From NCBI GenBank assembly GCA_964563595.1, contig CAZLWR010000001.1, forward strand, positions 51,638 through 115,637: DNA of 64,000 bases. The letters are read 5' to 3'. Made by a program: the position numbers and the translations under genes. Below are positions 58,216 through 64,000 of this stretch, in pieces. Positions within the stretch are counted from its first letter, which is position 1; each line of letters starts with the position of its first letter. This DNA is from CALMFT01 sp964563595. GTDB taxonomy: Bacteria > Patescibacteriota > Gracilibacteria > Absconditabacterales > Absconditicoccaceae. Below the pieces are notes generated by a model. The model had not been told where the DNA came from. It saw only the letters and a list, made by a program, of their open reading frames with translations, and searched no databases.

Positions 58216-59139
58216 TTAAAACTTGAACACGCCGCCGCTTGTTCCTCCGCTGGGTACGATCCCACTGACGCCGTTGAGTGCACGATGTACTTTGCCGGCG
58301 GTGATGGCGTCGAATCCTTTGGTAATGGAGGCGAGTTGAATGCCTTGAAAGAGGGCTACGGTGGTAGCAATGACTTCCGCCACTGTTTCATAATCCTCTA
58401 TCAAAATGAGACGTTCTCCGAGGAGTTCTTTCCAGGGACGAATCACTTGCGGGTCATCGCGGTATTGGCCTTGTTGGATGTGGAGATGGAAAACTTCCCA
58501 GCTCCTTTGTGCTTCTTCCAAAATCCCCTTTGCCGTGATGCCTTCGCTGCTTTCGTATCCCATCAACTTGTCGCTGCATAGGTCGCTGCCGGAAACACTG
58601 TCCCAGGTTGCTTCGTCTCCGATTGTGAAAAGTAGTCCTTTGGAGTGCCGCTTTTCAAAATGATCGGTGCTGGTGTGTCTGGCTGCAATCAACCATGATA
58701 GGAGATAGGATTCCATGTGTTGGCCGCCGCCATTGCCTTCCAGGTAGGCGGAAGTCAGCCATTTGTCCAGCTCGTCGTTGCCCGATTCAAACTGTCCCAC
58801 CTGCAGAGGTGCGGTGTCGGAGTAGTGATCACCAATGGCACCAAATAGGATGGCCGGATCTTTCACGTCGTGTGAAATGATGGTGTTCATCAGGGTACCG
58901 AGTTTGCCTTTGACGAGATTTTCTGGAATTCGTCCCATGCTGCCGGTCACATCCAGCCACACCATGATGGGTAGCGTAAGTGGATGTTCAATGGAATCGC
59001 GAGCTTCGCGAAATTTGAGCCCTTTGGGGCTCATGTCGGCCGTAACCTTCTTACTGGTGAAGATATGGTCGATCGGTTTGTGTTTGCGAGTGCTACTCAA
59101 ATGAGTATATGCATCGTCGCTCCAAGTTGTGTATCCCAC
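58216..59139 (-). CDS. VWA/MIDAS-domain cytoplasmic protein (307 aa)
   Basis: The VWA core starts at LPIMVWLDVTGSMGRIPENL with MIDAS DxTxS at residues 63-67, and carries ILFGAIGDHYSDTAPLQVGQ and LLFTIGDEATWDS. There is no signal peptide or membrane helix, so it should be cytoplasmic, unlike the BatA-like protein at 37138. The C-terminus is Gly/Ser-rich (GIVPSGGTSGGVFKF). About 35 glycines are all GGN, the gene is clearly more GC-rich than neighbours and it ends with TAA. It sits 10 bp after the J-domain gene. Cytoplasmic VWA proteins paired with kinases are known from stress and conflict operons such as TerY-P. Confidence 0.8.
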   Translation of the reverse strand: MGYTTWSDDAYTHLSSTRKHKPIDHIFTSKKVTADMSPKGLKFREARDSIEHPLTLPIMVWLDVTGSMGRIPENLVKGKLGTLMNTIISHDVKDPAILFGAIGDHYSDTAPLQVGQFESGNDELDKWLTSAYLEGNGGGQHMESYLLSWLIAARHTSTDHFEKRHSKGLLFTIGDEATWDSVSGSDLCSDKLMGYESSEGITAKGILEEAQRSWEVFHLHIQQGQYRDDPQVIRPWKELLGERLILIEDYETVAEVIATTVALFQGIQLASITKGFDAITAGKVHRALNGVSGIVPSGGTSGGVFKF

Positions 59140-59149
59140 GTTTTAAAAT

Positions 59150-60025
59150 TTAGAGGGTGAGTGAATGATATTCTTTTTTAAAGTTTTTTTCGACGAGTTT
59201 GCGGTATTCGTCGAAGCATTGATAGGCGTTGTGATGTTGTGCGATTACGAAGTCTATAAATGCCGGATGATGTGTTTTGCGTAATTTAATGCCGCTGCCA
59301 GAGAGATCACCCAACAGGTACACCGCTACTTTCTTTGCACATTCCACATCAATGGTCGGTATTGCACGTTTAGAATCGAAAGCACTTGGCGTGTACCAAT
59401 GAGCATATTTTCCGCTGCCTGACTCAAGCATTCCATCCATTTTTACTGTGTGATAGAAGCTTGTTACGATGATCCCGTGTGTCTCAGGAACAATAAACAC
59501 AGATTCGGGATTTAAACCACAGTGGCTGTACCCGATTTGGTGTAACCAGGCTGTGAACTCGAGGATTCTTGACAGAATCCAATTCACATGTTCCTGGGGT
59601 AATTCCAATCCCGAGAGAGGGATCGTACGTTTTTCAAACTCTACTTTCAGTTTATCTCCTTCCATCTTCATAGATTTGGGGAGGCATTTTCTGAAATGTA
59701 AAGATGCAGGATCTTTTAATGCTGATATAGTGTCAAATACACACTTACTTTTAAGCAAAAATTTTTGCTCACCAGTAAAAATAGCCCATTGGCCGTTTGT
59801 AGTGTACTCACCTATATCGTCATAATAAATAGACCCTAGTTCGTACTTATCCCTTAGTTCCACTAGTTTACTGGTTGCCTCTGAAGCTTTGGGATGCTTG
59901 CATACGTCAGGATGAAGTTGTTTTACCAAATCTTGGAATTCTTTTTTCCAATGAGATGGGTTTACGATTTCTCCTAATCTTTTTGCATTGAGGATTTTTG
60001 CAATGATACTATCGACTGAAGTCAT
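59150..60025 (-). CDS. J-domain fused to a kinase-like (pseudokinase) domain (291 aa)
   Basis: Residues about 5-65 form a J-domain with the HPD signature at 38-40 (VKQLHPDVCKHPKAS). From about 85 on, a protein-kinase-like fold can be followed. The catalytic loop position reads HQIGYSHCGLNPESVFIV (about 162-178), where H-x-D becomes H-C-G and the loop Asn becomes Ser. The DFG position reads VTSF. The catalytic residues are thus missing, pointing to a pseudokinase that may sense or scaffold. All glycines are GGN and the stop is TAA. First gene of the cassette. Confidence 0.7.
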   Translation of the reverse strand: MTSVDSIIAKILNAKRLGEIVNPSHWKKEFQDLVKQLHPDVCKHPKASEATSKLVELRDKYELGSIYYDDIGEYTTNGQWAIFTGEQKFLLKSKCVFDTISALKDPASLHFRKCLPKSMKMEGDKLKVEFEKRTIPLSGLELPQEHVNWILSRILEFTAWLHQIGYSHCGLNPESVFIVPETHGIIVTSFYHTVKMDGMLESGSGKYAHWYTPSAFDSKRAIPTIDVECAKKVAVYLLGDLSGSGIKLRKTHHPAFIDFVIAQHHNAYQCFDEYRKLVEKNFKKEYHSLTL

Positions 60026-60088
60026 GACTGAGTTGTTTTGTGTGTGAGTAAGGCTGTTAATGAACTTGTGCTAGAATGCTACATCTAG

Positions 60089-60107
60089 AGTGATTGAATA
60101 TATCACT
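60089..60107. promoter_or_regulatory. Inverted repeat, candidate operator upstream of the cassette
   Basis: AGTGAT-TGAATAT-ATCACT, 6-bp perfect arms with a 7-bp spacer. It lies 64-82 bp upstream of the J-domain gene start, where a regulator could act. No regulator gene is adjacent. Confidence 0.3.
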
Positions 60108-60262
60108 GATGTGTCAGTAAACAATAAAAGTAAAAAATCAAGACCATTTAGTGTCGAATGAACAATAAGTATGAATTGTCAAAAAATATTTGTTTCAGAT
60201 TATATTTATGTGCAAAAACCACTTATAGTACTATGCACTTGACTATAGAACAAGGCCTTCTG

Positions 60263-61300
60263 TTAGTGATGATAGAGTCTTTTGTATTCTCTGAAAGAAA
60301 TCATTTTCTGTTGTTTTTCATCCCAGAGATGATTCCACAAACAAGAAAGACTTTGGGCAAAAGTAAGTCTATTTGCTAGTTGCTGCAGTACAGGATTTTC
60401 TTTGAAACAACGCACTAGTTCGTAGTTTGGTATGGAGGCATTAAGATGGTGGATATGATGATAGCCGATATTGCCTGTAAGTCGATGAAAGAATCTGGGT
60501 AGATCATAAAAACTACTTCATTTTATAGAAGCCATAACATAATCTCGCTTATCTGTCCATTCTTTATAAGTTTCTTGGTGTTGATGCTGTACATAGAAAA
60601 ACCAGATAGCAATAATACCAAAGCAAAGTACAATGGGTAAATGTGCCATAACTAGTATTTTCCATCCGAATATAAGACCTAGTGCTACATATATACCTAT
60701 CAATAAGAGATTGCTCCATAGTAGCGATCGACGCTCCTTGTTCCGTCATTCGAAAGTAATAAGTGGCAGACGGTTTTGAATCAGAATGTACCAAGTCGGG
60801 CCTATGCCAAACATTACGAGGGGATTGCGGAACGCTTTATACTTCAACTTTCCCCATGCCGTTAACTTCTTAAATTCTTCAACGGTGTAGGTCATGATAT
60901 CACCTATATCACGATGCTCCCAAAGCTTGTTATTGTGATTGTGATGAAAACTATGACTTTTTGCTCGATAGCTATAGGGAATCAAACTTATGACGCTACA
61001 TATCTTTCAAATAACATTGTTTGCTTTTTTATTTGGTGTAAAAGATTGATGACCGCAATCATGTTGAATGATGAATATTTTAACTAGGAAGAATCCATTG
61101 ATAATAGCCAAAGGCATAATGAGCCAGTTCGGCAGCTGCTCGAAATAGATTACTATATACATCAACACGAGGATAGTGAAAAAAGGTCCAAAAGAAGTGA
61201 TCATCTGTAGAATAGCCTTTTTATAGTTTGGTATTCTATACTTGCTTACTAGTTTTGGTAATGATTTAATAATTTCCATATCAATGGTTGGAAAGGACAT
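60263..61300 (-). CDS. Fatty acid desaturase-type membrane di-iron enzyme (345 aa)
   Basis: The three His boxes are present: HDCGH, SFHHNHNN and HRLTGNIGYHHIHHLN. They are distributed among four membrane helices in the usual order, so the active site is cytoplasmic. This family introduces double bonds into lipid acyl chains or oxidises carotenoids. The length is typical. UGA glycines occur between boxes. The ATG gives MSFPTIDMEII. No fatty acid synthesis genes are nearby, so the substrate may be lipid taken from another organism (inference). Confidence 0.9.
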
Positions 61301-61318
61301 GCTGATTGGGAAAATGTA

Positions 61319-61837
61319 TTAAAGTTTTTTGATTTGTTCGACAAAGTCACTGACCTCTTCCGGAAGGGTTATGTTTTCATTGTGAATTTCAATATGTAGG
61401 ATGCTATCTCCTTGTATGATTTGATTGACAATAACCTGATCTGTTTCGTCGACCACTTGCCCAAAAACAGTATGCATACCATCAAGCCAAGGTGTTGCGA
61501 TATGAGTAATGAAAAATTGTGAGCCATTGGAATTGGGTCCTGAGTTAGCCATAGAAAGTACGCCAGGTCAACTATGTCTAAGTTCTGGATGGAATTCATC
61601 GGAAAAGGCATATCCAGGTCAGCCAGTGCCATCTCAAGTAGGACAACCGGTTTGTACCATAAAATCTTCTATAACACGATGAAATTTCAGATTATTATAA
61701 AATCACTTTTGGGCAAGAGTAATAAAATTTCCTACCGTGTAGGGAGTTTTATCGGTATGAAGTGACAAGCGAATGGGTCATTTTGAAGTGTGGATTGTAA
61801 CTTGATAATTTACATTAATGGAATTTTGATCAGTCAT
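61319..61837 (-). CDS. Cyclophilin-type peptidyl-prolyl cis-trans isomerase (172 aa)
   Basis: A full cyclophilin domain without signal peptide: IHTSKGPIRLSLHTDKTPYT, FHRVIEDFMVQTGCPTGDG, GPGYAFSDEFHPELRH, ANSGPNSNGSQFFI, and WLDGMHTVFGQVV. The catalytic Arg (FHRV) and the FxxQxG motif are present. Glycines of GDGTGGPGY are partly UGA. It catalyses proline isomerisation during folding in the cytoplasm. It starts 18 bp upstream of, and on the same strand as, nothing closely coupled other than the desaturase that follows the opposite way in transcription order (its stop is 18 bp from the desaturase ATG). Confidence 0.93.
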
Positions 61838-61901
61838 ACTAAACAATAATATATAAATTATATTGTATATTTATCTTTTTGAACCCTTTTATCTAGTTCA
61901 C

Positions 61902-62564
61902 TTATGCATTTCTAATAATATTAATTCTCTCCTTTGCTTTGTGGATGTTTCTGAATCCCATTCCTACGGGGTATCGGCAAGGATAGACTCTGTAGTCTTT
62001 ATTTTCTATACTGATAGTCTCAAATTTATCTCATGGGTATGAAGAGACGGTAATTGATTGATTGAGTAAGATACTACTTACTTGATTACCGAAAGTAATA
62101 ATTTTTTGTGGGTTCAGTATGGATATTTCTTGATGCATAATGGGCATATACTCTTTGAATATGCTATCAGGCAGGTGTTTTGCGTCGGATTGAGTACATT
62201 TTGCAAGATTGGTTATGAAAATACCTTGATCTGATAGGTATTGGTAGAGGTTTTGAACCAATTCATTGTCTCGATTATTAATAGAGCCCTGTGTAAATGT
62301 ACATAGCTCTTGTGAAATAAAACCTAGTTCGTATAACATCTTTCGTGTTTGTTTTAATCCAATCCGTGGTGCTCTAAGTCAGGTTCGATCATGCTGAGCT
62401 GAAAGGTTTCTTGCGGTTGGATTCATAAAGACTAGGCATATATGCGGGTTTTTTATACACCCTGCTCCATAAATTGCGTGGTGTCAGACATGTCCAAGTG
62501 TTGTCTGCATATTATCATAAACTGCATGCAAAGCAGTTAATTGTAACTTCTGTATATCTTTCAT
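61902..62564 (-). CDS. Uracil-DNA glycosylase superfamily protein (220 aa)
   Basis: The N-terminal part has a motif resembling the UDG superfamily water-activating loop (HICLVFMNPTARNLSAQHDR, then GLRAPRIGLKQTRKMLYELG). Next come FITNLAKCTQSDAKHLPDSI and the ITFGNQVSSILL strand-helix. Such enzymes remove uracil or other deaminated bases. There is no clear 4Fe-4S cysteine set as in family 4. Several glycines are UGA. ATG 62564 gives MKDIQKLQLTALHAVYDNMQ. It is followed 172 bp upstream by the exonuclease III gene, also a repair function. Confidence 0.7.
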
Positions 62565-62737
62565 GATGAATTATAATGTAATTGAAGAGCAATCTTCCCT
62601 CGAGTTTTTTTAAATCAGCTATAAAGGCAGTTTATATGCATTTCTTTTGTTTGTCACTCAATTAATAATATGCTTATAATGTACCGAACAAATACATTTG
62701 TTATTATTGTTATGCTTATACAGACTTTATAATCTAT

Positions 62738-63505
62738 TTATATAGCTATTTCTAACATAATAGGGCAGTGATCTGATCAATAAACTTCTGGGAAATGTTG
62801 GAATCATATGATCTTATCCGATAGATGAGTTGACACACAAGCATAATCTATTCTCCGTCCTACATTATTTTGCTTTGCTCATGCCCTATATGACCACCAT
62901 GTGTAGTGATCTTTTGCCTTGGGATAGAGATGCCTAAAAACATCAGTGAATCAATGTGAAAGAAATTCAGTTATCTTTGCTCTTTCGATTGGTAAAAATC
63001 CTATGCTATTCACATTTTCTTTAGGTCTTGCTATATCTATTTCGGTATGACAAATATTATAGTCTCAGACTATAATAATATCTTTATCTTTATGATTTTG
63101 GAGATAGTGGATGAGCGTATCATAAAAGTTGAGTTTATATGAAAGCATTTCCCTCCCATCAGCTCTTGTTCCTCAGTTAGGGAAATAGATGTTGAGTACA
63201 ATAGTATTATCAAATTCTACCTGTGTAACTCTGCCATCTTCATGAAAAATGCTGTCTGCGAAGATATTGCAGCTTAAGTGTGGAATGTTTTTTGTGAGAA
63301 TTGCTGTACCGGCATACCCAGGCCTTTGTCCGCTATGCCAACAAATATGATATCACATATCTAATACCTCTTGAGGGCATTGATCAATGAAGGCTTTTGT
63401 TTCTTGTAATGCTATAATGTCCGGATCGAGTCTTTTAATAGTTTCCACGAATCACTTTTTGACTACGGCTCTAATGCCGTTAACATTTCGGGAAAGGACT
63501 TTCAT
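62738..63505 (-). CDS. xthA: Exodeoxyribonuclease III / AP endonuclease
   Basis: A 255-aa endonuclease/exonuclease/phosphatase-fold repair enzyme acting at abasic sites. Motifs: RNVNGIRAVVKKGFVE, PDIIALQETKA (metal Glu), GYAGTAI, IYFPNGG, VGDYNICHTEIDIARP (catalytic Asp/Asn), RRIDYACVS and GSDHCPI (catalytic Asp-His). Family-conserved glycines in KKGF, VGDYN and YGSDH are UGA. Length matches the family. It ends LEIAI with TAA at 62738. Confidence 0.95.
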
Positions 63506-63581
63506 GTTGAAATTTAGGCTGAGACTAAATTATAATATATATCCTGCTAAGAGTAGTGAAGTTATACTTTAGGTCAATTAA

Positions 63582-63604
63582 AAATGCAGATTTGGTCTGC
63601 ATTT
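63582..63604 (-). terminator. Rho-independent terminator after the small secreted peptide gene
   Basis: Perfect stem AAATGCAGA / TCTGCATTT with a 5-nt loop and a T run on the minus strand. Confidence 0.75.
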
Positions 63605-63622
63605 ATGATCTGGATATGGTAA

Positions 63623-63745
63623 CTATTTTGCAATAACTGGTGTATATCCTATGATATATGTCGTGTTATTATCGGCAGCATGCACTAATGCAAATATTCA
63701 TAATGCTACAACCAAGGTAGCACCAAAAGAGATAAGTTTTTTCAT
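63623..63745 (-). CDS. Tiny secreted peptide (40 aa)
   Basis: ATG 63745 to TAG 63623: MKKLISFGATLVVALGIFAL is a clear signal peptide, followed by a mature part of about 18 residues (HAADNNTTYIIGYTPVIAK). One glycine of the signal helix is UGA. A terminator directly follows. It is too short for family assignment; the signal peptide and terminator are the evidence that it is real. Confidence 0.5.
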
Positions 63746-63833
63746 AATACCCAAGTTAGTAGATAAAAAAGTTATTCACTTATGCTACTACTAAGGTATA
63801 CGAATTATATTTTGGCACTGTGACAAAGTTCGG

Positions 63834-64000
63834 TTATATTTGATCTAAAGCAGTTTTGCAGGTAGTTTGTTCAAGTTTTTGTTGTGTTGCGATATCGAAC
63901 TTTCCACTTGCTTGGAGTTTGTAGTCTTTTTGAAACTTAATAATCGCTTTTTTTAGATTAGAACTATAGAATCAGTTTATTTTTCATTTGAAGTATCATA
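63834..64000 (-). CDS. Peptidoglycan-binding (PG_binding_1) domain protein, 3' end only
   Basis: The visible C-terminus reads GYFKGKINGFYSSNLKKAII, then KFQKDYKLQASGKFDIATQQ, then KLEQ, and ends LDQI with TAA at 63834. The pattern GYF-G-I-G-F...TxxAIxxFQxxxxLxxxGxxDxxTxxxL is the three-helix peptidoglycan-binding domain. Two of the glycines are UGA. The rest of the protein, with any catalytic domain, lies beyond the window. Confidence 0.75.

Larger units (their letters stand above)
255..61695. repeat. Dispersed 9-bp word TCAGATTAT / ATAATCTGA (37 copies)
   Basis: I counted TCAGATTAT at 255, 5537, 7143, 10266, 10731, 13430, 16946, 20875, 21349, 24934, 27916, 31213, 41297, 44446, 56094, 60195 and 61687. 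Its complement starts at 3736, 5190, 7714, 8584, 13272, 14754, 20687, 23945, 24321, 28204, 38184, 38947, 40798, 41568, 44097, 47022, 49302, 53038, 56754 and 57579. For this base composition about one or two would be expected. Copies occur in different codon phases, in both strands and in some intergenic sites. Confidence 0.75.

Overview
The window is AT-rich and can only be read sensibly if UGA is decoded as glycine (genetic code 25). Under the standard code nearly every recognisable gene is broken at TGA, always where the family has glycine: FolD, GlyRS, peptide deformylase, GlmS, DnaX, desaturase and cyclophilin are examples. Read with UGA = Gly, all become full length and end at TAA or TAG. 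This points to Gracilibacteria (BD1-5) or Absconditabacteria (SR1) of the Patescibacteria/CPR. A run of exactly 100 N at 26741-26840 shows a scaffolded, probably metagenome-derived, assembly. I found no rRNA, tRNA, CRISPR array or transposase.

Layout. 1-12788 (+) is the 3' part of a giant ORF (at least 4,261 aa) with Ig-like and FG-GAP-like segments. 12.8-25.3 kb is mostly housekeeping: folD, an alpha/beta hydrolase, glycyl-tRNA synthetase, an ArfB-type rescue factor, a Nudix protein, a VirB2-like small membrane protein, FtsQ-like, dnaX, DUF167, DUF192, def, two tandem paralogues of unknown function and glmS. 25.4-28.4 kb holds an HD hydrolase, an unknown gene, the gap and a polysaccharide flippase. 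28.4-32.0 kb is an island with no UGA-Gly codons (TPM-domain protein, LemA, a membrane protein), bounded by hairpins that share a loop. 32.1-40.1 kb holds VirB4, MscS, a GreA-like protein, a VWA protein, a VirB6/TrbL-like membrane protein and a TraC/VirB4 N-terminal-like protein. 40163-54784 (-) is one uninterrupted 4,873-aa ORF: signal peptide, LRRs, DUF11/Ig-like repeats, NNTGT repeats, SdrD-B-like and cysteine-rich repeats. A degenerate LytM protein lies directly upstream. 56.9-60.0 kb is a second UGA-free cassette: J-domain pseudokinase, VWA protein and an adenylosuccinate-synthetase-like protein. 60.2-64 kb has a fatty acid desaturase, cyclophilin, UDG-like glycosylase, exonuclease III, a tiny secreted peptide and a truncated peptidoglycan-binding protein.

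How it fits together. Cell-wall remodelling (LytM/transglycosylase-like), giant surface proteins and parts of a type IV secretion or conjugation-like machine (VirB4, VirB6-like, VirB2-like) would suit an attached, host-dependent life; this is inference. The items most worth pursuing are a 9-bp word (ATAATCTGA/TCAGATTAT) found 37 times by hand against about one expected, the UGA-free three-gene cassette at 57-60 kb, and an ArfB whose catalytic GGQ glycine is itself encoded by UGA.
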